The translations under genes and the position numbers were made by a program. Below the pieces are notes generated by a model, which was given only the letters and a program-made list of their open reading frames with translations, was not told the DNA's origin and did not search any database. DNA of 39,851 nt from CAJQGY01 sp964523375 (GTDB taxonomy: Bacteria; Pseudomonadota; Gammaproteobacteria; Magnimaribacterales; D2472): contig CAZFYG010000013.1 in assembly GCA_964523375.1 (NCBI GenBank), positions 1 to 39,851 of the forward strand, in the 5' to 3' direction. Below are positions 10,301 to 18,554 of this stretch, in pieces (the stretch's first letter is position 1; every line of letters begins with the position of its first letter).

Positions 10301-10466
10301 TACAAACTACAGATATAGCCCTGACTTAAGTTTTTACCTTAGTGTGAGAAACCTAGAAGATAAGATGCCACAAAAAGATGCAGCTTATGGTTTCCCTTAC
10401 TATAACCAGAACTATTTCAGTGCATTTGGTAGATATATCACTGTTGGTGGTAGCTACACTTTCTAA
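7359..10466 (+). CDS. Large TonB-dependent outer-membrane receptor with acidic N-terminal spacer
   Basis: This 1035-residue receptor has a signal peptide at 1-20 (cleavage after AFA). A Glu/Asp/Thr/Ser-rich spacer follows at 21-64, then SLEKVIVTGSRIKR (65-78), the TonB-box/plug entry typical of this class. The plug continues with LPVLVITKEDI and the ...YGSDAVSGVVNVIT segment. The rest is beta-barrel, ending in the outer-membrane signature GGSYTF. Several cysteine pairs lie in predicted extracellular loops. Length fits polymer- or peptide-type receptors rather than small siderophore receptors; the ligand is unknown. GAGGGG at 7346-ish is a clear ribosome binding site. A strong terminator follows, and a complete TonB energising operon lies next door. 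Confidence 0.93.
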   Translation: MKNLYLLMAFAFIITPFAFADNPGVEDEVVSPVVQEAVPAAEEEEVVTEETTSTTSSDVDDEVVSLEKVIVTGSRIKRTQTEGALPVLVITKEDISNSGFRNVTEALQAIPSANQYTQNESLTNNFTPNANELDLRNLGPGRVLYLINGRRTADYPVPYNNAGNIVNIGTVPSGLVERIEVLSQGASAIYGSDAVSGVVNVITVKGRETSNLEIYASETEHGGDNIVQATFTTGGFFGNSSWTLGIDGTMVDPMYYADREGFDSFVYDAAYGQSYTNPRAGLLWYTGSDGLGPRAYYGSEEFGIPCSTISPDFFDFDKQDPEFKYTGSYPGHYCGHDYGGDRFGGTSSSIVNEREDLSIMASFTHTFDNGINFDARYYNYHDEAYYRSSVNRYLFMSGGILDPQRIGELTSTSTDPVNNVPLASASWTVPYFVRYFSANNAPNAEARSDIEEDMSDMFLGLSGTTNQGWEWSVGWNSTEYTYATSDQTFTDKMYDYFAGVGATDADGNLLRGSYRAYTSPYNPADYGFDNYDDFAANFGLSRDPVCGWQNQFGRSSCFLADRLFGEVTNEMLGSWLADDSQLADSNQTTVDFQLSGEFELMDKFVGFAVTAEHQSQNYSLTPAPGRLDNDDDPDAIVFIQGSAINGGGKRERTSLGLELASQVTDKLEVNVASRYDGYDDASSNVGSRRSNMFSFAYRPNDDVLVRGSISESFRAPDMNYLFQEASSGFYNGFQDYVACYAYYVSDPATYNYTDYRDCEVGSGSVKANLSGNTQLEEEEGENFQLGLVWNITENLDFTIDLYEVMLERAVTRESPYTINYAEGKCTYGDAFQEFMRDEFPDRNCEDVYSQIIRGDTTDPISGDLLPIGSFEEVFPRYSNQSYLNYEGADWSMNYRYETLNAGDFYFAVSSSHILKSASKFDDYSDEEDALDAYLYEPRSQQNASVRWVYEDWSVSLFADRTGHMEAYNGTKTDPHIIMNLSTNYRYSPDLSFYLSVRNLEDKMPQKDAAYGFPYYNQNYFSAFGRYITVGGSYTF

Positions 10467-10483
10467 GTAAATAGAATATTAAG

Positions 10484-10510
10484 AAGAGCCCTTTATGGGC
10501 TCTTTTTTTT
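10484..10510 (+). terminator. Rho-independent terminator of the TonB-dependent receptor gene
   Basis: AAGAGCCC (10484-10491) pairs with GGGCTCTT (10497-10504) around a 5-base loop, followed by a run of T to 10510. The hairpin is perfect and lies 18 bases after the receptor stop codon, so the following TonB operon needs its own promoter. Confidence 0.92.
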
Positions 10511-10536
10511 GGGATGAAATATAACTATTTTATATA

Positions 10537-10549
10537 TATAATACCGCTA
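10537..10549 (+). promoter_or_regulatory. Consensus -10 exactly six bases before the ATG (TonB2 operon promoter)
   Basis: TATAAT at 10537-10542 is followed by ACCGCT and the ATG at 10549, so the message probably begins at the initiation codon. There is no Shine-Dalgarno sequence. The element TATAATACCGCTATG differs in one base from the one in front of the phosphoesterase gene at 21601. No good -35 hexamer is visible. Confidence 0.55.
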
Positions 10550-11289
10550 TGAAAAATCTAATTATCCTTCTCCTTTCATTTCCTTTAATCTCTCAAGAGA
10601 TAGTAAATGAAACAATTAAAACTCAAGTTGGTTCCAGCCAAGCATCTGCAGAATTGCAAATTCAAATTGATGAATTAGATGTTGAATCAAAAAAAATATA
10701 TTTTGAATATAAAGATACGTTAAATGAATATAACTCCTTAAAGAGTTATGACGATCAGCTTTCGCAGATCATAGATGCTCAAGTCAGTGAAATGAAGAAT
10801 ATTAATGAGCAGATAGATTCACTTGATGATGTAAATATAGATATTTTGCCATTACTAAAAAGAATGGTTGATGCTCTTGAAAAATTTATCTCTATAGATA
10901 TTCCTTTTCTTGTTGAAGAAAGAGAAGAAAGAGTTGCTGATCTTGATGCGTTAATAGTTAGAGCAGATATAACAACTGCTGAAAAATTTAGAAAAATTTT
11001 TGAAGCATATCAATTAGAGGCTGAGTTTGGTAAAACAATTGAAGCTTACCAAGGATATCTAAATTTAGATGGCTCTGAGCTTGCTGTTGACTATTTTAGG
11101 CTTGGAAGATTGGGCCTCTTTTATAGAACTCCTGATGGTAAGGACACTGGGTACTGGGATGCCTCTATTAAAGACTGGAACCACGAAGGCTCTTCTTTAG
11201 ATAGCAAACTTAAATCAGCACTTGATATTGCTAACAGACAATCACCTCCTAACTTTATATCACTTCCACTCAAACCAATAGCACAATGA
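10549..11289 (+). CDS. DUF3450-family periplasmic component of a TonB2-type system
   Basis: The 246-residue protein has a short signal peptide (about 1-15) and a long predicted coiled coil at about 25-80 (AELQIQIDELDVESKK onward). A conserved domain follows, with phenylalanines and the segment YFRLGRLGLFYRTPDG, typical of DUF3450. Such proteins are encoded first in TonB2/TonB3 operons of Vibrio and Shewanella relatives, where they are thought to act in the periplasm with TtpC; the molecular role is not established. It overlaps the next gene by 4 bases (ATGA) and is the first gene of the operon. Confidence 0.82.
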   Translation: MKNLIILLLSFPLISQEIVNETIKTQVGSSQASAELQIQIDELDVESKKIYFEYKDTLNEYNSLKSYDDQLSQIIDAQVSEMKNINEQIDSLDDVNIDILPLLKRMVDALEKFISIDIPFLVEEREERVADLDALIVRADITTAEKFRKIFEAYQLEAEFGKTIEAYQGYLNLDGSELAVDYFRLGRLGLFYRTPDGKDTGYWDASIKDWNHEGSSLDSKLKSALDIANRQSPPNFISLPLKPIAQ

Positions 11290-12611
11290 AAAAAATATTA
11301 AATACAGTCCTTCTTGCATTTTTAATTAGCTTCAACTTATCTGCTCAAGATGTAGTAGAGCTAACTGATGATGAGATACGCAATATAGAAATTAATGAAC
11401 TGCTTGAATTGGTAAAAACTAATAAAAGTATATTTCTTAATGAAGACAATAAAAGATTAAATTCATTTATAACAAAAGTGTCTGATAGACAGGCTTTGTT
11501 AGATGATGCGAAAACAAAACTAGCAAACGAAATCGATAGAAACATTAATTTAGAAGCATCTTTTGAGCAGAATGAAAAAACACTTGCTGAATTAGAAGAA
11601 AAGTTAGAAATTAAAGTTGGTGTTTTGGGTGAGTTATTTGGTGTTACAAGGCAATATGCAGGCGAGCTTTTAGCAGCATCTGAAAATTCTGTAGTTTTTT
11701 ACGAATTTCCAAATAGACCAGAAGTACTTAAAGACATTGGCCAAGAAAAAGTCCATAACCTTGATCAACTTGAGAATCTTTGGATATCTTATTTTGATGA
11801 AATAGTTGCCGGCAGTGAGATTAAAAATTTTGAAGCAACTATAACAGCTCCAAATGGAGAAAATATTGTTGGTGAAGTGACGAGATATGGATTGTTTTCT
11901 GCTTCTTACGATGGAAAATTTGTTAAACCAGTTTCTTCATTAAATTCTTTCCAACTTTTAGCTAAACAGCCCGAGAACACTTTTACAAAGACTCTATCAA
12001 AGCATAAGCGAGCAGATGAATATACCAATGTATCTATAGACCCTACAAGAGGCTTTTTATTATCTTTATATTTAGATAAAGCAAATTGGTTTGAGCGTAT
12101 TGCTCAAGGTAAATCTATTGGGTTTGTAATAATATTTATAGGTTTTATTGGGCTAGCATTTAGCATCTTTAAGATTACAAAACTTAGGGAGTATTCTAAT
12201 GAGGTCCTTAATGACAAAACTGATAATATTCCTTCCAAAATGGAGTCATTAATTAAGGATGGTGCTTCTCGAGAATCCAAGGAGAATATTATTGATGAGT
12301 TTATTATCAACTATTCAAGCAAAATAGAATGGGGTAATAATTGGGTTAAGTTCTTTGCTGCAGTAGCTCCACTTCTTGGCCTTCTTGGTACAGTTATAGG
12401 TATGATTGAAACATTTCAAGCTATCACGCTATTTGGTACTGGTGATCCCAAGCAAATGGCTGGAGGTATCTCACAAGCCCTAGTGACTACTATGCTTGGA
12501 TTGATAGTTGCCGCACCTCTTTTAGGGATGTACACATACCTTTCTGAAAAAACTGAATCCATTGTTCAGGTGCTAGAAGAAAAGGCTTCTTACATTTTAT
12601 CAAAGGATTAA
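11286..12611 (+). CDS. TtpC-like protein: periplasmic coiled-coil region fused to a MotA/TolQ/ExbB channel domain
   Basis: The 441-residue protein has a signal-like segment at 1-20 and a coiled-coil periplasmic region at about 70-110. A transmembrane segment at about 275-297 (GFVIIFIGFIGLAF) is followed by a cytoplasmic stretch and a C-terminal ExbB-type domain at about 345-430. That domain contains the family motif AAVAPLLGLLGTVIGMIETF and a second helix VTTMLGLIVAAPLLG. This matches TtpC, the additional ExbB-like subunit essential for TonB2 function in vibrios. It is expected to couple proton flow to TonB together with the shorter ExbB encoded next. It starts inside the preceding stop codon. 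Confidence 0.85.
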   Translation: MKKILNTVLLAFLISFNLSAQDVVELTDDEIRNIEINELLELVKTNKSIFLNEDNKRLNSFITKVSDRQALLDDAKTKLANEIDRNINLEASFEQNEKTLAELEEKLEIKVGVLGELFGVTRQYAGELLAASENSVVFYEFPNRPEVLKDIGQEKVHNLDQLENLWISYFDEIVAGSEIKNFEATITAPNGENIVGEVTRYGLFSASYDGKFVKPVSSLNSFQLLAKQPENTFTKTLSKHKRADEYTNVSIDPTRGFLLSLYLDKANWFERIAQGKSIGFVIIFIGFIGLAFSIFKITKLREYSNEVLNDKTDNIPSKMESLIKDGASRESKENIIDEFIINYSSKIEWGNNWVKFFAAVAPLLGLLGTVIGMIETFQAITLFGTGDPKQMAGGISQALVTTMLGLIVAAPLLGMYTYLSEKTESIVQVLEEKASYILSKD

Positions 12612-12614
12612 TAA

Positions 12615-13127
12615 GTGTTTTTAAATGAGCTAATAATTAAGGGTGGGCCGGTACTATACCTACTATTCTTTTTAACATTAATTATATTTACAGTTCTTAT
12701 CAATAAATACTATTTTGTATTTTTTGATAAAAATAACTGGTATGAAGATAAGCTCGACCACTTTTATGCAGAGTTTCCGCCATCAGGTATGAAACTTTAC
12801 AATGTAGAAAAAACTTTTTTATCTGAGTTTAGAAGAGACTCGCTAGCAAATATTAAGCTTTTAGATGGCTTGATAGGAATGTGCCCAATGATAGGTTTGC
12901 TTGGAACTGTATATGGAATGATAGAGGTATTTGAGGTGCTCTCCTTTTTAGGAACTGGAAATCCAAGAGCTATGTCCTCTGGTGTTGCAAAGGCAACAAT
13001 ACCTACAATGGCAAGCATGGTCATAACATTATTTGGTTTATATTTTAGACAAGATTTAACACAAAGAATAAACAAAGCCACGGAACAAATGCAACTATTG
13101 ATTAAACAAAAAGGATATTCACATTGA
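12615..13127 (+). CDS. exbB: ExbB-type proton channel subunit (GTG start)
   Basis: The 170-residue integral membrane protein has three predicted helices at about 12-32, 88-110 and 130-150. The MotA/TolQ/ExbB signature reads MCPMIGLLGTVYGMIEVFEVL. It is shorter than E. coli ExbB but of the size seen in TonB2 operons. Translation probably starts at GTG 12615; AAAGGA at 12602-12607 gives a well-spaced ribosome binding site and the gene follows the TtpC stop by 3 bases. It would form the pentameric channel of the inner-membrane motor with ExbD. Its end overlaps the start of exbD. Confidence 0.9.
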   Translation: MFLNELIIKGGPVLYLLFFLTLIIFTVLINKYYFVFFDKNNWYEDKLDHFYAEFPPSGMKLYNVEKTFLSEFRRDSLANIKLLDGLIGMCPMIGLLGTVYGMIEVFEVLSFLGTGNPRAMSSGVAKATIPTMASMVITLFGLYFRQDLTQRINKATEQMQLLIKQKGYSH

Positions 13128-13528
13128 GAAGAAAGAATAGAAAAAAGGTAGAAGACTCAGCATTAGACTTAACTCCAATGATGGATATAGTTTTTATAAT
13201 GCTAATTTTCTTCATTGTTACAACATCTTTTGTAAAAGAGACTGGGGTGGACATTAATAGGCCAAATGCAGAAACTGCAGAAAGAGACGAAAAAGGTAAT
13301 ATTCTTGTAGCTATAACCTCCAACAATGAGATATGGATTGACAAGAGACGAGTTGATTTAAAAGCTGTTAGGGCAAATATAGAAAGATTAAAAATAGAGT
13401 ACCCTGGTGGATCTGTAATCATCCAGGCTGATAAAGAATCACGTTCGGGTTTGTTGGTTGAAGCTATGGATCAAATAAGACTTGCAGGAGTACAAAATAT
13501 CTCAATAGCTGCAAAAAATGATAATTAA
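13124..13528 (+). CDS. exbD: ExbD biopolymer transport subunit (TTG start)
   Basis: The 134-residue protein has a short basic cytoplasmic N terminus (RRKNRKK), then DLTPMMDIVFIMLIFFIV. D21 in that segment aligns with the essential membrane Asp25 of E. coli ExbD. A periplasmic domain ends in DQIRLAGVQNISIAA, as expected. The start is TTG at 13124, overlapping the exbB TGA, with AAGGA at 13111-13115 as ribosome binding site; the first ATG downstream would remove the conserved membrane Asp region. It overlaps tonB by 11 bases. Confidence 0.92.
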   Translation: MRRKNRKKVEDSALDLTPMMDIVFIMLIFFIVTTSFVKETGVDINRPNAETAERDEKGNILVAITSNNEIWIDKRRVDLKAVRANIERLKIEYPGGSVIIQADKESRSGLLVEAMDQIRLAGVQNISIAAKNDN

Positions 13529-14144
13529 TACAAAAAAAATACTAAGATTTATTATTGCACTGTCAGTAACATTTGCTATTTTTTTTATAATCCAAGCTTT
13601 AATCTCTCAAGCTTCTGAGCTTAATAAAAGCAAAAAAGCTCCAAACTTTATTGAGTTTATTCGAATAAAGCAAGATGATTCATTACAAGAAAGAAAAAGA
13701 ACAATACCCGATAAACCGCCTACACCAAAAAGACCTCCTCAGCCACAGGTTGAGTTAGATGTTTCAAAACCACCTCCCACTGCTAATTTAGATTTTGATA
13801 TGCCTGACTTCTCCTTGCCAACAGATTTCTCAGGAGCCTTTATGGGTAATCTTGAATCTATGGGAACAGGTACTAGTCAGCTTATTCCTATTGTAAAGGT
13901 GGCCCCAAGATGCCCAAGAGAGGCTCAAATCTCTGGTATAGATGGATCTGTTACTTTGGTGTTAAATGTTAATTCGAATGGAAGGGTGAGTTCAATCCAA
14001 GTAAAATCTGCAAAACCGACAAGGGTATTTAACTCAGAGGCAATAAAAGCTGTTAAAAGGTGGCAATTTAAACCTAAAACAATAGACGGTATTGCTGTTG
14101 ATCAAAAGGGCGAATTACTAGTGGAGTTTAGCTGTAATGTTTAA
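13518..14144 (+). CDS. tonB: TonB energy transducer
   Basis: The 208-residue protein has one N-terminal membrane anchor at about 7-30. A short Pro/Lys-rich periplasmic linker follows at about 60-90 (DKPPTPKRPPQPQ). The C-terminal TonB domain spans about 125-207, with GIDGSVTLVLNVNSNGRV and AIKAVKRWQFKPK. Two cysteines, in PRCPREA and at the end in FSCNV, could form a disulfide clamping the domain. The linker is short compared with E. coli TonB, as in TonB2 proteins. It overlaps exbD upstream and the TPR gene downstream (8 bases), indicating tight translational coupling. Confidence 0.92.
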   Translation: MIINTKKILRFIIALSVTFAIFFIIQALISQASELNKSKKAPNFIEFIRIKQDDSLQERKRTIPDKPPTPKRPPQPQVELDVSKPPPTANLDFDMPDFSLPTDFSGAFMGNLESMGTGTSQLIPIVKVAPRCPREAQISGIDGSVTLVLNVNSNGRVSSIQVKSAKPTRVFNSEAIKAVKRWQFKPKTIDGIAVDQKGELLVEFSCNV

Positions 14145-15348
14145 ATCAATTTTCACAATTTTACTATTACTATCTTTTTCTTATCCAGTCTTTTCTTTGG
14201 ATGATGCTATAAGTCAAAGAACCTATGAGTATTTAAAAAGGGTTAATGAGTACATTGACGAAGAGAACTGGGAGAGAGCAAAAAAAGAATTAGATACATT
14301 TGAAAGGTATTATCAATCAGACCAAAGTTACGAGCGAGCATTGATGCAGCAGCTTTATGGAAATTTCTATGCAATTCAAGGTAAATATTCTGAGGCTATT
14401 GGCAAGTATGAGAATGCTCTTAAATTTAAAAAAATGCCATTAATTACTGGATTTCAAGTGCGCAAAAATCTTTCACAATGTTATTTTCAAACATCTGATT
14501 ACAAAAATACGATTAGAGTGTTGGAAGACTATAAAGCTATTGCTGAAAAAAGGCTTCAAATTTTTCAGCCTTTAAATGCGATCATGCTTGGTATCTCATA
14601 TTACCAGGAAGGCGATCTTCTCCCAGCATATGAAAATATATCATTTGCAAACGCATCATCAACAAAATATAAAGAGGATTGGCTTGGGTATGAGTTTGGT
14701 GTTGCGATTGAGCTTGAGATGTTTGATGAGGCTAAAGAAGTAGCCCAACTCCTCGTCTTCATAAATCCTGATAAAAAGGAATATTGGAAGCAATTATCTG
14801 GTTTATATTTTGCATTAGAATCTGATGACGAGTCTCTAGCTGGCTTTGAGCTTGCCTACGAAAGAAACACTCTTACAAAGGAAAAAGAGTACGTTGATTT
14901 GGCTAAATACTATTTATATAAAACTCTTCCTCAAAAAGCAGTAAAAGTCCTTGAATCTGGTATTAAGTTTGGAATAGTTGAAAAAACAAAAGAAAATTAT
15001 GATCTTTTAGCTGACTCTTATTTCCTCCTTAAAGATAGGGTTATTGGTATTGAATACCTAATAAAATCTCTTGGTATTGATAATGATCCAGATACTGCGT
15101 TTAAGATAGGTAGATTTGCATTTGAAGAGGAGAATTGGGATCTAGCATATGCATATCTCAAAAGAGCTAAAGATTTAAAATACAAGAAGACACCTGGAAG
15201 GCTGGATTTACTAATGGGTATTTGTAAATACGAAAGCAATGATTACAAAACAGCATCTAAGTTATTTAATAATGCCTTAGATTTTGAAGCTACAAAAACC
15301 TCTGCTGAGGGTTGGTTGCTTTATCTTGAAAACCTTCAAGCCAGTTAA
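14137..15348 (+). CDS. Periplasmic TPR protein of the TonB2 operon
   Basis: The 403-residue protein has a signal peptide at 1-20 (cleavage after VFS) and then helical repeats of about 34 residues. Units such as ALMQQLYGNFYAIQGKYSEA and TAFKIGRFAFEEENWDLA have TPR spacing. TPR proteins commonly close TonB2/TtpC operons and are presumed periplasmic scaffolds for the TonB complex or its receptor. No enzyme motif is seen. It overlaps the tonB stop by 8 bases and is the last gene before the ABC exporter, 30 bases away; no terminator hairpin is seen in between, so read-through is possible. Confidence 0.82.
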   Translation: MFKSIFTILLLLSFSYPVFSLDDAISQRTYEYLKRVNEYIDEENWERAKKELDTFERYYQSDQSYERALMQQLYGNFYAIQGKYSEAIGKYENALKFKKMPLITGFQVRKNLSQCYFQTSDYKNTIRVLEDYKAIAEKRLQIFQPLNAIMLGISYYQEGDLLPAYENISFANASSTKYKEDWLGYEFGVAIELEMFDEAKEVAQLLVFINPDKKEYWKQLSGLYFALESDDESLAGFELAYERNTLTKEKEYVDLAKYYLYKTLPQKAVKVLESGIKFGIVEKTKENYDLLADSYFLLKDRVIGIEYLIKSLGIDNDPDTAFKIGRFAFEEENWDLAYAYLKRAKDLKYKKTPGRLDLLMGICKYESNDYKTASKLFNNALDFEATKTSAEGWLLYLENLQAS

Positions 15349-15378
15349 ACTTTTTTAACATTTTTCTGTCAAATATTT

Positions 15379-16056
15379 ATGATAATTCAAACAAAAGATA
15401 TTAAGCGATCATTTATTATGGGGAGCACTACTGTTGAAGCACTAAAAGGTATTAATTTTAACGTTGAGAAGGGTGAATTTATTGCAATAATGGGCCCTTC
15501 TGGTTCAGGAAAAACTACATTAATGAATATTATCGGTTGTTTAGACACACCCACTTCAGGCCAGTACTTGCTTAACAATAAGCTTGTTAATAATCTAGAT
15601 GAAGACGAACTTGCTCTTATAAGAAATAAGGAAATTGGTTTCGTTTTCCAATCTTTCCACCTTCTTGCTAAAAACTCGGCACTAGATAATGTTTTGCTTC
15701 CTCTTAAATATGCAGGTAAAGGCAAAGAAGAGTCGTTGCAAAGAGCCACAGAGGTCCTTCAGGCTGTTGGTTTAGATGACAGAATGCATCATGGCCCATC
15801 AGAGCTTTCAGGTGGTCAGCAGCAAAGAGTTGCTATAGCAAGAGCTCTTGTAAATAAACCAAGTATTATCTTCGCTGACGAGCCCACAGGCAACCTTGAT
15901 AGCAAAACAGAAGCAGATGTAATGAATCTTTTTAAAAAACTAAATAGCGAAGGCCAAACAATAATTTTAATAACCCACGAACAAGAGATTGCTGATCAAT
16001 GCAAGAGGGTGATTAAAATTAGAGATGGTCTTATTGAGTCTGATAGAATTAACTAA
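15379..16056 (+). CDS. MacB/LolD-type ABC transporter ATPase
   Basis: The 225-residue ATPase has Walker A GPSGSGKTT at 39-47, Q-loop Gln91, signature LSGGQQQR at 143-150, Walker B IIFADEP at 163-169 and switch His200. The sequence is of the MacB/LolD/FtsE type, which works with FtsX-like permeases. Together with the adaptor and permease genes that follow (13- and 6-base gaps) it forms a tripartite exporter with an outer-membrane duct encoded elsewhere. In E. coli the ATPase is fused to the permease in MacB; here it is separate. The cargo is unknown. Confidence 0.93.
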   Translation: MIIQTKDIKRSFIMGSTTVEALKGINFNVEKGEFIAIMGPSGSGKTTLMNIIGCLDTPTSGQYLLNNKLVNNLDEDELALIRNKEIGFVFQSFHLLAKNSALDNVLLPLKYAGKGKEESLQRATEVLQAVGLDDRMHHGPSELSGGQQQRVAIARALVNKPSIIFADEPTGNLDSKTEADVMNLFKKLNSEGQTIILITHEQEIADQCKRVIKIRDGLIESDRIN

Positions 16057-16068
16057 CAAAGGGTATTT

Positions 16069-17292
16069 ATGAAAAAACTAAATAAAAAACAATTAACAAT
16101 CCTAGGCATTATTGCAATAGTAATTATATATTTTACTTTTTCATCTGACGATGAACCAAAGCAAGACGAAGCTCTAGCAAATTTTTATAAAAAAGATGAG
16201 GTCTCTCCAAAAAAATTATTTGTTTCAATTGAAGCATCTGGTTTGATAGAAGCCATATCATCTGTTGAAATTAAGTCAAAAGCCTCAGGTGAGATTCTTT
16301 TTTTAGGTGCAGAGGTTGGTGATTTTATAGAAAAAGGTTCAATGCTTTCACAAATCGATCAAAGAACACCAAAAAACATACTAGATCAGTCAAAATCAGA
16401 CCTTACAGCATCCAATGTAAGACTTGAGAATGCAGAAGCTCAATTTATAAGAGGCAAGCAGTTACATGATAAAGGAAGTATTTCTGATAAAGATTTTGAG
16501 GATATACAAGAGGGCTTTGCTCAAGCTAAATCTACTCTTGTAAGAACTCAGGTTACTTATGAAAACGCAAAAATTGCATTAGATGATACTATCGTCAGAT
16601 CACCAGTATCAGGCACAGTTATATCAAGACCCGTAGAGGTTGGACAAGTTATTTCATCACCAACCCAAGCAGTGGGAGGCGGTACTGTCTTAATGACTAT
16701 GGCTGATCTTTCAAAGGTCAGGGTGAGAGCTCTTGTTGATGAGATTGATGTAGGAAAGGTATCCATTGGTCAAAAAGTCTCAATAAAAGTTGCTGCATAC
16801 AGAGACAAGGAATTTTTTGGCACTGTTTCAAAAATTGAGCCTAAAGCACGTGTTGAGCAAAATGTTACAACGTTCCCTGTTTTAATTGATATAGATAATA
16901 AAGATAATTTGTTACTCCTTGGAATGAATACTGACGTAGTCATAGATGTATTAAATAAAGAAGTTGCATTAAGTACACCATCCATGTCTTTACGTACACG
17001 AAAAGATATTTATTCAGCAGCCTCAATAATTAATATACCAACAGAAAATATTGATAAATTTCTTGTCGATAAAGTTTCTGGCGAGAATTTTAATAAATTT
17101 ATCGTAATTAAAGACTCACTCAATGGACCCTTGCTTACATGGGTAGAGATTGGTGTCTCGGACTTGGCTAATGTAGAAATTTTAGATGGCCTTAACCCGG
17201 GTGACACTATTTATATAATGCCAAGTAAAAGTCTTTTTGATTATCAAAAAAGATTTAAAGAACGTGTAAATGCCTCATTTAGCTTTGGTTAA
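16069..17292 (+). CDS. MacA-like periplasmic adaptor (membrane fusion protein)
   Basis: The 407-residue protein has an N-terminal membrane anchor at about 7-25. The biotinyl-lipoyl half motifs (VEIKSKASGEILFLGAEVGD, and later VRSPVSGTVISRPVEVGQV) flank an alpha-hairpin at about 105-170. A beta-barrel domain follows (VRALVDEIDVGKVSIGQKV). This is the adaptor architecture that bridges an inner-membrane MacB-like permease to a TolC-like duct. AAAGGG precedes the ATG. Loss of a strict lipoprotein cysteine indicates membrane anchoring by the helix. Confidence 0.9.
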   Translation: MKKLNKKQLTILGIIAIVIIYFTFSSDDEPKQDEALANFYKKDEVSPKKLFVSIEASGLIEAISSVEIKSKASGEILFLGAEVGDFIEKGSMLSQIDQRTPKNILDQSKSDLTASNVRLENAEAQFIRGKQLHDKGSISDKDFEDIQEGFAQAKSTLVRTQVTYENAKIALDDTIVRSPVSGTVISRPVEVGQVISSPTQAVGGGTVLMTMADLSKVRVRALVDEIDVGKVSIGQKVSIKVAAYRDKEFFGTVSKIEPKARVEQNVTTFPVLIDIDNKDNLLLLGMNTDVVIDVLNKEVALSTPSMSLRTRKDIYSAASIINIPTENIDKFLVDKVSGENFNKFIVIKDSLNGPLLTWVEIGVSDLANVEILDGLNPGDTIYIMPSKSLFDYQKRFKERVNASFSFG

Positions 17293-17297
17293 TTTAC

Positions 17298-18554
17298 ATG
17301 CTTGCTAAAATAAAACAGTTAATATCGCCATTTATGATAGATTTATCTTTATTTACAGAAGCCCTTAAATCAGCATCATCATCGATAAGATCGAATAAAA
17401 TACGTTCATTTTTGACTGCCTTGGCTATCATTATTGGTACCGCAGCTGTTATCGCAATAATTGGTCTTGGTTCTAGCGCCTCAAAATCATTAGATGAAAA
17501 AATTGATGATCTTGGAGGAAGAACATTGTATGTTGGCCCAAGTCAAAGAAAAAGAGGAGCTGTAACCCAGGGCTTGAATCCATTAGTTTTAAAAGATGCT
17601 GCGGCATTAAATAAAGATCTTGAACACAATTGGAAGATTTCTCCAACAATGACGGGTTCTAGGCAAATCAAATTTAACACAGCTAATATTAGCGGAAGAG
17701 TTGGGGGATATTTGCCAATACATTTCAATGTTAGGGGTTATGACCTGGGTATCGGGCGATTGTTTAATGAGGAAGATAATTTAGCCAGAAGAAAGGTTGT
17801 CGTAGTAGGATCAAAAGTCCCTCAAGAACTTCAAACAAGACCTGATGCATTATTGGGCAAACAAATAACAATTGCAGGTGTGTCATATGAGGTCATAGGT
17901 GTATTAAAAGAAGAAGGATCAACAGGATGGCAAAGTCCTGACGAAGAACTTTATGTCCCCATATTAACAGCCGCACAAAGAATTTTTGGAAGAGTTAGAG
18001 TTGATTCTATTAATGTTGGTATTGCCAATGACGCAAATATAGAACAAGTGATGATGTCTATTGAAAGGATATTAAGACAGCAACATGATATTGGTCCAGG
18101 GCAAGATAATGATTTTAGAATTGCAGATTATAGCCAGTTCTCCGATTTAAGAAGAGATGCTACAAATATTTTTACTTTTTTAATTGCAGGTATTGCTGCT
18201 ATTAGTTTATTGGTTGGAGGAATAGGCGTTATGAACATCATGCTTGTTTCTGTTACTGAAAGAACAAGAGAGATAGGTTTAAGGAAGGCACTTGGAGCAT
18301 CTAGGAATATTATTATGCTGCAGTTTATTGTTGAAGCTATTCTTCTTTGCGGAATAGGAGGAATTATAGGAGTGCTTATTGGAACTTCATTACTAGCCCT
18401 TCTGACCTCTATCTTTAGCTGGCCTTTTGAGATGCCTTTAGTTGCTATAATTGGATCAATTTCTTTCTCTGCCTTGGTAGGGTTATTTTTTGGGATATGG
18501 CCAGCAAATAAAGCAGCTAAACTTGACCCGGTGATAGCATTAAGGCATGAATAA
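17298..18554 (+). CDS. MacB-type ABC transporter permease (FtsX-like)
   Basis: The 418-residue permease has four predicted membrane helices, one near 42-62 and three in the C-terminal FtsX domain at about 285-410. A large periplasmic MacB core domain lies at about 65-275. The FtsX motif VTERTREIGLRKALGAS sits after the second helix and the C terminus reads KAAKLDPVIALRHE. Both are hallmarks of MacB-type mechanotransmission permeases that work with the upstream ATPase and adaptor. It overlaps the glycosyltransferase start by 8 bases, linking that gene to the same transcript. Confidence 0.92.
   Translation: MLAKIKQLISPFMIDLSLFTEALKSASSSIRSNKIRSFLTALAIIIGTAAVIAIIGLGSSASKSLDEKIDDLGGRTLYVGPSQRKRGAVTQGLNPLVLKDAAALNKDLEHNWKISPTMTGSRQIKFNTANISGRVGGYLPIHFNVRGYDLGIGRLFNEEDNLARRKVVVVGSKVPQELQTRPDALLGKQITIAGVSYEVIGVLKEEGSTGWQSPDEELYVPILTAAQRIFGRVRVDSINVGIANDANIEQVMMSIERILRQQHDIGPGQDNDFRIADYSQFSDLRRDATNIFTFLIAGIAAISLLVGGIGVMNIMLVSVTERTREIGLRKALGASRNIIMLQFIVEAILLCGIGGIIGVLIGTSLLALLTSIFSWPFEMPLVAIIGSISFSALVGLFFGIWPANKAAKLDPVIALRHE

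Noticed and set aside
15349..15378. Terminator between the TonB2 operon and the MacAB-like genes
   Set aside because: The gap has T-runs but no stem, so no terminator can be supported.
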